64,000 nt of DNA from Camellia lanceoleosa (lineage: Eukaryota; Streptophyta; Magnoliopsida; Ericales; Theaceae). Positions 11,591-23,429 of this stretch are shown piece after piece; the first letter of the stretch is position 1, and every line of letters starts with the position of its first letter. Made by a program: the position numbers and the translations under genes. The notes under the pieces were generated by a model, which made no database searches, was not told the origin of the DNA, and worked only from the letters and a program-made list of their open reading frames with translations. Where the stretch lies: positions 157,386 through 221,385 of the forward strand of contig JANUSC010000366.1 in NCBI GenBank assembly GCA_025200525.1. The letters are read 5' to 3'.

Positions 11591-11672
11591 ATGGAGCTTA
11601 GTAAGCTTACGCTGGAGATCTCCACAATGCTTGAGCAGAAGTGGCTCTACCACTGCCAAGACAAGAAGACCA
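11591..11672 (+). pseudogene. 5' fragment of a patatin-like phospholipase gene (copy I)
   Basis: The frame starts ATG at 11591 and reads MELSKLTLEISTMLEQ through about CQDKKT, matching the start of the gene at 51111. Identity stops abruptly at 11672, after which unrelated RNase H-like DNA begins; the frame closes within nine codons. No catalytic motif is retained, so this is a truncated duplicate. It keeps the intact N-terminal frame that copy III has lost by one base. Confidence 0.9.
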
Positions 11673-13076
11673 TGTGCCAAAGGAACACCGTTATCTAGTG
11701 GTTGAGCACTTGTTAAATGAATTGGTTTTTTCTTTGACTAAACGGATGGGCTTCCAGAATGTTGATCATGTGCCAAAGGATGTTATGTTGCAGGAAACAT
11801 TTATTCAAGGAAAGGAATGTAATTCTTGTATACTGGCAAATACTGATTTTCTTGATGGTTATTTGCAGGACTTTAAGGTCATGGTTGACGGCTCCTGGCG
11901 GCATGAAGATGGGAATGCTGGCAGGGGCGTAGCTATGCTTATAACAGTGGTGTCAACTGACACAATTGAGTTTCAAAAAAAATTTAGAGCACATGTAATG
12001 GTTATCCAAAATTGTTGCTTATTTACGCAATGAACCCAATGGACCTATCAAAAAAAAAATTATTCTGAAAACTTTACATATTGACCCTACTCACTGGGCC
12101 AAGAAAAAAAAACTCACTCTCACTATGCATATACAAACAAAATCAAACTTTATTTAAAAAGTTTAGCACTCTACAAACAAACCCACTATTTGTTTATTCT
12201 TCTTGGTCTTAATCCTGATTCCAACGTCGATAATCATTTGGCACGGCAATCACAATTTCTGGTCTTTTGGTCTTTGAATGTAGCACTACTGAGGTCATAT
12301 TTCTTTTACTTAAGACGTTTTTGCTGTGTATGATTCAATTATGTTGATGAGTTTTTGTCAACATTTGGGATTTGACAAGAACAAAGACTAGGTTTTTTTT
12401 TTTTTTTTTTTTTAGGGGGGAGGGGGGTTTATAAGTTTTGAGATTTTGGGATTTATAATTTTGTGATGTTCCTTTGTGTTGTGCAAAATGCATTTTACAC
12501 TTATTTTAAATTGACGTTAGTTTGGATTACTTTTGTCAATATGATTGAGAATATATGAAATTTAAAAAGTATTATATGAATGTTAATATTGTTTGGTTAT
12601 GTAGAATTAAAAGTATGATATAATGACATTGATGATACTTTGTTAAATGAATCCGTTAAATGAAATTTCTGACTATGCCACTGAATGCTGGTATTGCATA
12701 GATTTGTTACCGTGATGATGGGTAACTAGTGGCATAACGAGCTCAACAAATGCAACTTGCATCACCTATTGCGACGGAAGGTATATGGCTTGTCACCAAG
12801 CCATGCAATGGGCCAAGGAGCAAAATTTGCGCAAAGTCAGTATTTGGACGAACTCACAACTTTTGGTGGATGTCCTTTGTAATAGAGTTGGTCCGTTTTG
12901 GTCTTCCACTACTATTATAGCTGATATAAAGTTGGCTAGTAAGTATTTTAATAATTAATGTGTTTGTAAGGTAAGCGACAGGATGTGAAACTTGCACATA
13001 ACGTAGCCCGTTCTGTAAATAATTTTTCTCCGTAATATATCTTTTCGCTGTTGGTGTGGTTCTCAAAAAAAAAAAA
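11673..13076 (+). pseudogene. RNase H-like (LINE or RVT_3-type) fragment, decayed
   Basis: Two separated blocks read like the C-terminal RNase H domain of plant LINEs. The first is VMVDGSWRHEDGNAGRGVAM at about 11878-11937, with the catalytic-type DGSW aspartate. At 12700-13010 there is ACHQAMQWAKEQNLRKVSIW, then SQLLVDVL, then, after a frameshift, RQDVKLAHNVARSVNN. About 650 bp of AT-rich sequence separates them. A 13-base A tract at 13063-13075 could be a retroposition tail. It is joined directly to the broken patatin exon. Confidence 0.6.
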
Positions 13077-13079
13077 AGA

Positions 13080-15250
13080 AGTGACCAGTGTAATTTACTC
13101 ATCATCTTCTTATTCTTTTCTATAAAATAAATAAATAATAAGACTCTCAAATTACATAGAAAACACACAAGTAAAGTATTTTAGTGGAATGTTCTATTGA
13201 TATATAATTTATAAACCTCTCATTAAAATTTGAGGAAATTACCACCTTGAATGGTAATTTTAATTATTACACATTAATTAAAAATATTTATAATTTTAAT
13301 TATTAATATTTATTTATCTTTTAAAATAACTTTTCTAACTACCACCATGGGTAATTCTCCCATCAAAGTGTTTCTTATTATACAGTACGATGCAATAAAT
13401 TATAGTAAATATCGAATACAGAGCGACATAAATGGAAAGTGCTATACCTTGAAAATTTTATTCAGACGTACAATACATTTTTTGTTTTCTTTTGAGGAAG
13501 ACACGTACGATACATTAAATTGTTGCAAATTGATGTCCAATGGTGATCATGCTGTGACTCGCGGTGGTGAGCTCATGTCCATTACTTTTTAGGACATCGT
13601 GTAAATTATGCATATAAAATAGTGCAATAATTGGGACCCACAAAAATTTCGAGTTTGGATTATATGTCATTCTTTTCTATGAGGCTTCTTGTGGTGTCTC
13701 AAAATGACATCGTTTTGAAGTAAAATTTATATATTAAAAAAAAAAAAAAAACTGAACTGAACTAGAGAGAGAGAAGAAGAAAGAAGGCAGGCAGCCCACA
13801 CTAGCTGACAACCTCTAGCCTCACTTCACCTACAGCACCACCACCTCTCCACTATTGCCGCCGCAACCCACCTTGCCTTCCTTTTCTTCTTTTTCTTCCT
13901 CCTCTTTTCTATCTCTAAAACTATCAACTCACCCACAACCATCACCATAGCCAAGAGCCTCTCTCTCTCTCTCTTGATCTCGCCACCAACGACAAGCCAC
14001 CATCTCGATCTAAATCTAGGGTTTGGCCGCTTCCACTCCCTAGCCGCCATCATCACCTATGCAAAATCCTAAGGCTTGAGAGAAAGAATTCAAGGTTTTG
14101 ATTTTTTTGTGCTAATGCAAAAATTGTTGATCTGTAGAGATATACATTCACATTTTTATTAGATTTTTTAGCCTGTGATTTGTGTATGTATATGTATTGT
14201 AGATTTGTATAAATATAAAGATATATATATATATAGGAATGGAAGTGGATTATTATAGGAATGCGGCGGCAATGGCGGGGCAGTGGTGGTGTTGTAGGTG
14301 AAATGAGCTCGAAGGTCGCCGGCCATGAGGATCACGGTGGTATGGGTTGCCGCTACCTTCCTTCTTCTCCTTCTCTGGTTCGGTTTGGTTATGTTCTGTC
14401 TTTTTTTTTTTTTTAATTGTCCCAAAATGACGTCGTTTTGGAGTACCGCGTGAAGCCCCACAGGAAAAGGCGGCAAAGGATCTGGACTCAAAAACTCCAC
14501 CCCTACAACCCCCACATCATCTTATATGAGATAGAGAGGGAGGAAAAACAATAATGATTCAAACCCCCACAAAATATCACCCCCACAACCCCCACTCACT
14601 TGTGATTGGTCCAAGTAAGAAAGAAAAAAAAAGAAAAAAAAATAATACAAACACATCATTGATTCACATCACTATAGGAGTAGTGGAGGTCTCCCCAAAA
14701 TGGGGTTCCAAACATTTTCCAAAACCAAAATACACATAAACCAATCACACACATTTGGGGGTGATGGGAGTCTCCAAATTGGGAGTCCCAAGCTTTTTTT
14801 CAAAAAATAAATTGACACAACATCAATATTTATATGATTAAATCATATTTATATTTCGATGGTGTTACATGCACCAATTTATGTACACACTACACTAGTA
14901 TACCAACTAGTATTATACTATTATCACTGATCTCACTTATTATACAAATTACAAATACCTAAAACCTCTAAAATGATATCTTATCATCATTAATATATTA
15001 ATTAGTACATTAATTGATACATGTAGTATTATTCTTTATATTTAAAAAGTACACATTTAATATTTGATAATTTTAAATTTTAAAAAAAAAAAATCAATGT
15101 AGCGTAGATTTTTAAAAATAATTATAAATAAATAGTAAATTTTATATACATTATATATTAAAATTATAATTTTTTATGAATCGAGAATAATTTATGACAA
15201 TACCATTGAGTGATAATTTTTAAATTTTTTTTTTTACATATATCAACTAC
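13080..15250. other. Intergenic stretch, no gene recognised
   Basis: Short ORFs (for example an 81-codon frame at 13347-13592) match nothing I recognise. 13790-14060 is pyrimidine-rich, with proline/leucine-type codons and CT microsatellite, and might be a decayed exon or leader. Two copies of AAAATGAC[A/G]TCGTTTTG occur at about 13704 and 14425. Poly-A, poly-T and CCCCCACAAC-rich tracts at 14500-14790 are low complexity. Confidence 0.5.
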
Positions 15251-15747
15251 TCAACATAATTAGGGGTGGTCATGGTTCAGATTTGAGCTGTTTGCGGGTC
15301 GGTTTGGATCCACCCGCACCTATGCCGTTTGGGAAAAAGTTAACCCGCAACCGCCCGCAGTGCGGTTTGCGGTTTGTGCGGATAGAGTTCGCAGATGTGT
15401 GGGCGGTTGCGGGCAGTTTGTGGATTGAACTTTTTTCTTTAAAAAATTATTTTTGAACCTTTTTTTTATCCCATTTTGTAAATATTTATTTTGGATCATT
15501 TTCCTCCCATTTTTCCAAAATGTTCGAACATTAATAATTAATGAATTAAAAAAACACCGATATCTAATATATAAGACAGAAACACCCTAAAGTAGTCACT
15601 TCCAATTAGTTTCCAGGAATAATGCTAAGGTTTAAAATCACAGAATCACAATCCCCAAACTAGAAACTACATCATCAAATTTCCAACCATAGACAACTCA
15701 ATATCACCTAAAAATCCAAAAAATGATAGCTTTACAACCCCTTCCAC

Positions 15748-16663
15748 TAAGGCTGCTCGCGGGTCGGTTTTGGCCGGGTGCGGGTCAAAACCGACCCGAC
15801 CCGCACTTATGCGGTTGGGAAAAAATGGACCAAGAACCGCTGGCGTCTTGATTCGCATGTTTGTGCGAGTGCGGTTCGGTTTTTTTTTTTTTTCTTTAAA
15901 ACTTAAACAAATTTGACATTTTTTGTTACTTTCTAAACACTTTTTTTTTTTTTTAGAAGAGTTATAAATTAAATTACAAGATATACAATTTATGATCATA
16001 ATAAATAGTCCACATGTTAGATAAGATGATATGGAACCACGCTTGAGGATAGTGGATTAATTTTCCTCCTTAGCTTGCAAAAACAAACCCTTAAAAGTCA
16101 AACTAGTAACACTAATTTAAATATGTAAAAACAAACCCTTAAAAGTCAAACTAGTAACACTAATTTTAATAGTGGATTAATCTTCACTGTTTAGTTTTTA
16201 ATATGCAATAATCTGATAATAGAATGACAATTCAAAATATCATATTTAACTGTGTCTACTAGACTAATGGAATATAATAATTTATATATATATATATATA
16301 TAAATAAAAGTCAAACTAGTAACACTAATTTAAATATCATTAAATCATGATAATGTATATAAGTGCCCATATAATAAATTTTGCTTTCATCCAAAATATA
16401 AAAATAAAAATAATAACTAGTTATCTCCATCCATCCAAAATGCAAAAAAAAATAATAATAACTAATTATTTTTTCTTTTTTTTTAAAAAAAAAAAAAAAA
16501 AAGATGCGGGTTGCGGGCGGGGCGAGTTCGACCCGAACACGATCTTTTGTGAATTTCTTGACCCGCACCCGCCCGCCTACCTACATCGAAACCGCCCAAA
16601 GCGCTGCGGGTAGGGTAGGGTCGGGCGGTTTGTGCGGGCGGGTGGGTTTGTTGCCCAGCCCTA
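15748..16663. mobile_element. Nested non-autonomous hAT element, 916 bp
   Basis: It has a perfect 8-bp target duplication, CCTTCCAC, at 15740-15747 and 16664-16671. The ends TAAGGCTGCTCGCGGG and, from the right, TAGGGCTGGGCAACAAAC are inverted hAT termini, with GCGGGT-rich subterminal DNA. It lies wholly inside the older hAT at 15261-17436 and has no coding capacity. Confidence 0.88.
16079..16338 (+). repeat. Short direct repeats, 46-bp period
   Basis: The string CCTTAAAAGTCAAACTAGTA occurs at about 16089 and 16137. A shorter copy, AAAAGTCAAACTAGTAACAC, is at about 16306. They lie inside the nested hAT and are non-coding. Confidence 0.75.
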
Positions 16664-16998
16664 CCTTCCACATAGATCAGTTTAATATCACAATCATTCA
16701 TTAAAAACTCAAAAATGGTAAAACAATAACCTCCAAATCAATCCTCAGCTTACAATTCAGCAAGTAAATATTGACAATTTACTCAGTTCAATTAACAACT
16801 TCACAGAAATCAGTAGATAACACACCAAAATTTTCACACATGGGCAAAAACACAAAAAAATTACCTTATTATTTCTTAACAAAAATTATTGATAAAAATG
16901 ACACATTTCATCAACCAAAAAGAAAATATTCTCGGAAATCATTCACATACAACTCTCTCAGATCTCTATGTATGTGTGTGTAAGTATATTTTAAGTGT

Positions 16999-18409
16999 GG
17001 ACAAACGTATTTCTTGATCAGATTACATTCAATCATAAACCACCCAGAAATATAGAACTTCCATGAAATACTCACACAAATTCAGTAATTCCCCCCAAAA
17101 GTATCTAGTACAAGACCCCAAAATATGAAGAAGAAAAAAATCAAACCAAAAAAATTCAAAATAAGAAGAAGAAAAAACCCCAAAATTTGCACTTAAAAAA
17201 AAAAAAAAATCTCTAGGATAGATCATGGATGAATGGCCTAGGTTTTTAAAAAATATATATATATATTCTAAGTGCGAGCAATTTGTGGCGGGTGCGGTTC
17301 AAACCCGCAATCCGCTCATAACCCAAAAACTTACTATATTCCAAATCGCACCCTACCCTATTGTATTTGCAAAACCGTCCATACTTGTGCAGGTAAAGCG
17401 GGTTTTGTCGGTCAGATAACCCTATGCCCAACCCTAGACATAACCTATAAAGCCTGTGTTTGGGAAGATAGGTTTGGAGTTTTTTTGATTAAAATAGTCA
17501 CAAAAAAATAAAATAAACTTTTTAGTCCAATAAAACAAAACATCACATCTAACCCATATTCATTATATTTTTTTTCTCACAAAAGTCAAAAAAATCAAAA
17601 AATTCATCCCAAACGAGACTTTTTAACCCAAGACTAAAATAATCAAAAAAAGCCCACCTACTTCCCAAACGAATCCAAAATAATTGATTCAAAGACTACT
17701 ATCGCACACCAAAGACTATTATGGCTTTTACAAATTCATCAAATAACTAAGGAGTATTGTTACTTCAACTTAAAATTAGATTTAGTTTTTAAACTCAAGG
17801 TTATGTAATATATTAGAATATTTAAGGAAATTTTTTATATTTTATTTAATCATTAATCAATCATCCCCTTTACACAAGAAAAATAAGCCTAAAATTAAAA
17901 AGCGAATTTATATATCATTTTTTTAACTAAATAATACAAAAATCCTAGATAAATATATTGTTGTTGATAATAAAAAAAAAGTTTATAATCATCTCCATTA
18001 CATAATTATAATTAAGTATCTCCATTATATCATTCAGCAATTATGAAAATATTTTTTAAAATAATTAAAATAATGATAAATTATTGTTCCTAATTCATTG
18101 TCATTGAAAATATAATGGAAATTACAATTGTGTAATGGTGTATTGACCACTTCACTTTCATAACTAAGGTGTGGTTTGGCAATAAGCCAAGTATTGTGTC
18201 ATATCAATTTTCTATATTTTTGTACAACTTTTAGTAAGTCCAAAAAAAAATTATACCCAAACCACCCTTTAGTTCATTACAAATAATTAACACAATATCT
18301 CATAATTTTTTCAGAACAAAAATCTTTTAATTAAATATATATATATATATATGTAATCTTTAGTTCTGATAAGTGTTAGTTATGTCTTAGGTATACACAT
18401 TATGGTATT
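16999..18409 (+). repeat. Host segment copy II, left part
   Basis: It is paralogous to 38217-39680 and, in its last part, to 3940-4150. It includes the right end of the outer hAT (to 17436) and a foldback MITE at about 17456-17671, whose arms read TGTTTGGGAAG and CTTCCCAAACGAA. The sequence breaks at 18409 where element B inserts and resumes at 29694. Confidence 0.85.
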
Positions 18410-19205
18410 TGTACGGGAAAGAAATGCACCTTCTCGTATAATCCTGTTGATCAAGCTCACTGCGTTCCAGACGTCGTCGTCCTTCCACCACCTGAAAATA
18501 CAAACGTGAGCTAGCCGGCGGGTGTGTGCCGGAAACCTCTCCGATGCCTAAATCAGTAAGCAAGACAAGAGGGCAAAAGCTCTATGTATTCAGGGAGCAA
18601 AAGTTACATTACCTCTCCAAAGGTGATATTGGCGAGCTTATATAGGTTTCAAGGTGGCACAATCCTGGTAGGACTCTTACTCCTCCAAGTGTAGAGTCCT
18701 TCTAGGATTACTCCTCCTTGCGTAGAGTCCTCCTAGGATTCATACTCCTGGAAGATAATGCTTATCCTCCAACACCCCCCTCACTGCACAAACCAAGTGA
18801 GATGGTTCTACTATGGCCGAACTCCTATACAACCGGAGTAACCTATAGTTCGACCATTACCTTCCTATCTCTTACCTCGGCTTTCCCATGCTACGACCGA
18901 GCTAACCATAAGAGAATCGAGCCGAACTACAGCGTGCCCAAACCGGACTAACACGGACGAACCGGTGTCAATGCACGACCGGTCTTATTCAACGAGGACC
19001 GAACTACCAACAATGCTTTACCAACCGAAGTAAAATTAAGACCTTGGTGGACCGAACTGACTATTACGGTCTCCAAACCGGAGTAACTTCAAGGCTATTT
19101 CTCCAAATCGAAGTAACTCATAGGGCCATTGTACTCGGCCTCTTTTATTATGGCCCATAACGGCCCAATACCCATTCGCCCAATTTATGATAAATTGCCC
19201 TCTCA
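18410..19205 (-). repeat. 3' LTR of element B
   Basis: This 796-bp LTR shows TGTACGGG...TCTCA as read on plus. A minus-strand TATA box CTATATAA lies at about 18638-18645. Motifs of the type ACCGAGCTAAC/ACCGGAGTAAC recur throughout. It differs from the other LTR of B by many short losses at CCGG or CGGA. Confidence 0.9.
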
Positions 19206-19420
19206 ATTGCCCTTAATTCCATCTCAAAAGCATGATTGGGATTACGTGTCTACGAACCGAACTAAAATTTTAGCTTACCCAGCCGAGCTACAATCCTTTA
19301 GCTACTCCGGCCAAGCTGAAAACCTTTTTAGCTTCTCTAGCCGAGCTAATCTTAAGCCGAGCTAAAACACATCCGTCAAACGCTCTTCAATCACAAAGAA
19401 TCGTTGCCCACATTCCAATG

Positions 19421-20317
19421 ACACGTGGCACGCCCCATTGGCCATACATACTGTTAAGGCTGCCCTCAGACTCAAAAATTTGAACAGCTTCCCGCCAAGT
19501 CTTATCACCAAAACAAGTAAATCTCTTCACTTTTCAAATCACCCACCAACTATTCACTCGCTTCTTCTCGTGCTTTTTGCTCTCTTCAACTTCTTCCAAC
19601 TTCTAAGCTCGTGCTATTGTTGCCGCTTGCTTCCATTTCCACCCTCAATCTCTTCCTCTCCGTAAGCACACTAATCGTTCTTTGTTTCTCTGCTTCAAAA
19701 ACATGCTTTATGCTTAGTTTTCTGTTGTTTTTCTGGAAAAACTTCATAAGAACCTTATGAATTTCAAGGAATAGCCATTAGAACACCATTTTGATCTTTA
19801 AAACGCATCCAACCGAACTAGGAAACTGGTTTTACTTATGTAGAGATTTAGGCAAACTGGAACCGGACTAGTACTTGCATATATCTCAGTAGTTTCAATA
19901 GGTCACCATCTGATCCACACTAGCCGAAATAAGAACGCACCGCACTAGAAAATCTTAGTTCTCAACCGAACTAAGCCTCGGCTAGGCTGCTTCGCCTTAA
20001 ACCGAACTCGTATCGCCTTGATGCTTAGTCAAGTAACAAAAACCATAGGCAGAACCGAGATAACCAAACACCATACCAAACCGAGATAACAAGCACCTTG
20101 TTGAAACCAAAGTAGATTCTGTAGTACAGTACGTAACCGAAATAAGGCATCCTTTCTTGCTTTGTTCTTGTAGCACGGTCAATGATCTGTGCTTGACCAC
20201 TTTGTTCTTCCACTTTGCAGACTTTAGGTTGCCCAGGCCATTCTCCTTGAAGGCTCAACCGAGCTACTGAGCACAACTTCTCCAGCCGAAGTAAATTATT
20301 TCTTATTTATCCGATAA
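19421..20317 (+). promoter_or_regulatory. Upstream region and 5'-UTR intron of the antisense gene of B
   Basis: A G-box-like GACACGTGGC at about 19421-19430 and CCAAT-type boxes precede a pyrimidine-rich leader. CTCC|GTAAGC at 19661 is a good splice donor and CCACTTTGCAG ending at 20220 a good acceptor, giving a candidate 560-bp intron that ends 97 bp before the ATG at 20318. Element A has the same layout. This is inferred from motifs. Confidence 0.5.
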
Positions 20318-22233
20318 ATGGGGAAGTACAGATTCCTAGTAGATACCCCAGGCGGCCTAGCCGAATTTAGGAAGGATTATAATATTCCAGCCGATGTAAA
20401 TCTCACTTTAGCCGAACCAGACGTAGACCCATGGGGCAATGAAGGCTTTGTCCCCTTTACCCTTCAATCCATTATAGAAACCGGACTCAGGTTCCCAGTC
20501 CAACCCCTAATATGTGAATTTTTAAGACAAACCAGACTATGCCCCACCCAGCTGTCTACTAACACATACCGAATAATCATGGGTATAGCCGCACTAAACC
20601 AACAAACCGGTCTAAACCTAGGTTTGGCCGAGATACTACACCAATACTCCATAGGATCAAAAAATGAAGGCTGGTGTTACTACTTGAGAGTACGCCGTGG
20701 CCGAGAGAAAATAATAAAACACACACAGGACAAAGACCTAAACGACGATGACTTATTTTGGGTCTCTGGGAACTTCGAAGACCATGAAGCCCAGATTCCA
20801 GGCCGGAGAATAAACTGGAAGATGGGAGAGCCCGGTATTCATACTTCGGTTTGCGCTTCATATTTTTCCTCTTTCTCAGACTTCGCTTTCTTTGAACCGA
20901 ACTAACACTTGGCTTCCTTTGCAGATAAAGCCCATCTTCTTTCAAACTACGGTTACCCTAACCTCGATCTTCATACACAAGACTACGAGTAAAGGAGAGA
21001 AGTTGGGCAAAGCTCCTAGACTTCGAACCGACATTCATATCGCCGCAGAAGCAAGGGTAACCGACTTCGCTGAAGACGCTGTAACCGGACCCAAACTTGC
21101 CGCCGATCCACCTTGTACCCCTCACAACTGAGCAAGAAATGGCCAAGAAGAACAGATTGAAGGCCCTCCTAACCGAAACAACTCCAGCCGAGGTGCAGGA
21201 AATCGGCCGTGCCACCGAGACCGTGGTGACACTCCCATCTCAACGGCCATCTTCATCACGACCAAGCAAATGTGTCTTGACTAACCAAACCGAGCCACGC
21301 CTTTGCCGATGAAGACGAGACCGCCCCGCCAAAGAAGTCCTCCACCAAGCTCCTCAACCGAACCTCCAACCGAGCCTACCGACCGAACCGCTTCTCCTAA
21401 GTGGACTCTCAGACTCACCTTCAATGACCGCGACATCACCGTGATCTCGATTCGTGGTCTTAGAGAAGGATCATCGATGGCCTTCAATTTGGCCAAAAGT
21501 GTGTGCCTCCCCAAAGACATGGAGCACCACTACAAACAAATTTCAACACCGAGCTAAAATCAATCCGTCCTCCACTAAGTCCATGATCCCGTAAGCGATT
21601 CCTTTCCATGCAAGATTCCTTCTTTTGTTTTCAACTTGAGTCCGGCCAATGTTGCTTCTCCTTGGTGCCATCCAGAAAAACCAAGTCACTCACAAGAGGG
21701 TCATGGAGCTTAGGAGGAGTACAAGAGAGGCCATGGCTGAGGCCGAACTGAAAACGGCCGAGCTGGAGGAGGCGAAGAAGCAACTGGCCGAGCTTCGGGC
21801 AGAGAACGGTCGGCTGATCGAGATCGCCAATTCGGTCGAGGCCGAGAAGAAAAAAGTTGCCATCGAGGCAAAAGATAGATACCTACGTATCCTGGCCGCA
21901 ATTGAAAAGAAAAAGGACGCCGAAATAAAGCATTTGAAGAAGGAGGTGAAGGAGGCTAAGAAGCGGGCTTCAATGAGGCCAAGTAGCCTACACCCAAAGA
22001 ATGCAACACAAAGAAAAGACCTCTTTTTCAAATGTGGCCGAGGGTCATGTGGAGAAGCTCGGTTGTACGCTCGACACCGAGGTCTACAACGCCCACCAGA
22101 CTCCATTCCAATTTCACTCTTGCAATACGCGTCGATCTCCAAAAGGCCTTCCTTGAGGGGTCCGGATGATGATGATGAAGATGATGATAAAGATGAGGAG
22201 CAATCTCACACTCCGTTGTCAACAAGCAATTAA
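20318..22233 (+). pseudogene. Antisense accessory gene of element B (PF04195-like domain plus coiled coil), frameshifted
   Basis: ATG at 20318 opens MGKYRFLVDTPGGLAEF, clearly homologous to the gene in A, with GLRFPVQPLICEFLRQT and STNTYRIIMGIAALN in the PF04195-like region. Exon 1 ends at 20834 in the same codon phase as in A; the intron 20835-20924 has GTATTC and CTTTGCAG. Exon 2 begins with an NYGYPNLD block equivalent to NYRFPNVE in A. It then carries frame breaks but keeps LTTEQEMAKKNRLKALLTE. The last exon (from 21667, AIQKNQVTHKRVMELRRS) is a heptad-rich coiled coil ending at a stop at 22233; its splice acceptor looks mutated. It reads antisense to pol. Function is unknown, and this copy is probably inactive. 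Confidence 0.75.
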
Positions 22234-22594
22234 CGATAAGGCGCCTCGGCTCGAGCGCTTATTGAGGATCCAACTTGAGTCAGTACCGACCGACATCAAG
22301 TTCATATCGACATCAAGTCCCACTTCAAACCGTGCTCTTCGATACGGCTCAGCGATCACGACGCAGAATTCGATGCCGAACTAGACGCACTTCTTCAATG
22401 ATTGTTTTCTTTCTTTTTTGTTGTATTTGAACTTTTTTTTTTTGTAACCGGGCTGCAGCCCCTCCACTTGTACTTCTCTATTTTTTAATGAAAAAATTTC
22501 CTTCAACTCTTATTCCGGTTGTGTGTGTATGCTCGCATGTGAAATGAATTTTCCATGTAATCATGTGCTAACTTTGATCTCGGTTCTAGCTATC

Positions 22595-23200
22595 TAACTC
22601 ACTAGCCAACCACTCTTCAGCCGAGATAACCTATTTCGGCTGCAGAGTACCAAGAGTTGGTTCAATCCAGCCAACCACTCTTCAGCCATACACTTACTTC
22701 GGCTGAAGAGTACACAGAGTTGGTTTAATCCAGCCAACCACTCTTCAGCCATACACTTACTTCGGCTGAAGAGTACACAGAGTTGGTTTAATCCAGCCAA
22801 CCACTCTTCAGCCATACACTTACTTCGGCTGAAGAGTACACAGAGTTGGTTTAATCCAGCCAACCACTCTTCAGCCATACACTTACTTCGGCTGAAGAGT
22901 ACACAGAGTTGGTTCAATCCAAATTAACCACTCTTCAGCCATACACTTACTTCGGCTGAAGAGTACACAGAGTTGGTTTAATCCAGCCAACCACTCTTCA
23001 GCCATACACTTACTTCGGCTGAAGAGTACAAAGAGTTAGTTTAATCCAGCCAACCTCTCTTCAGCCATACACTTACTTCGGCTGAGGAGTACACAGAGTT
23101 GGTTTAATCCAGCCAACCACTCTTCAGCCATACACTTACTTCGGCTGAAGAGTACAAAGAGTTGGTTTAATCCAGCCAACCTCTAGGTTGGTTTTTCCAG
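22595..23200. repeat. 63-bp tandem repeat array of element B
   Basis: About nine units repeat with an exact 63-bp period (for example TTCAGCCATA at 22681, 22744 and 22807). Each unit contains CTCTTCAGCC, 13 bases, then GGCTGAAGAG, a perfect 10-bp stem. A second small inverted pair, TTGG...CCAA, lies between stems. Because 63 is a multiple of three, one minus frame stays open as a repeated peptide; I regard that as incidental. The array lies between pol and the antisense gene. Confidence 0.92.
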
Positions 23201-23429
23201 CCAACCTAGAATACAGCGTTTGGTTATTCCGACCAAACGTCCTGCAGCCAGGATTCTTATCCTGGGCTTAGGAGGGGTAATAGTTGGTTATTCCGACCAA
23301 CTATGTTTACAATGCTACTAACGTACTAAAGCTATTTTCTACGGAAAACAAATATACTGAAGAAGAATAGACTTGTTTTATTGAAGAAGTAGAAAATTAC
23401 ACATACTTAAAAAGAAAAAAGCTAAAAGT

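Larger units (their letters stand above)
15261..17436. mobile_element. Outer non-autonomous hAT element
   Basis: The left end TAGGGGTGGTCATGG and the complement of the right end, TAGGGTTGGGCATAGGG, are hAT-type inverted termini. Flanks AACATAAT (15253-15260) and GACATAAC (17437-17444) form a decayed 8-bp target duplication (6 of 8). Subterminal repeats of GCGGGT/ACCCGC are dense. The right end recurs in copy III near 38692, so this hAT predates the duplication of copies II and III. A second hAT is nested at 15748-16663. No transposase is visible. Confidence 0.7.

Noticed and set aside
22594..22917. Open minus frame with a repeated 21-residue peptide (NQLCVLFSRSKCMAEEWLAGL)
   Set aside because: The frame is open because the DNA unit is 63 bp. 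The array is non-coding spacer in B and the unit is not kept in frame in C.
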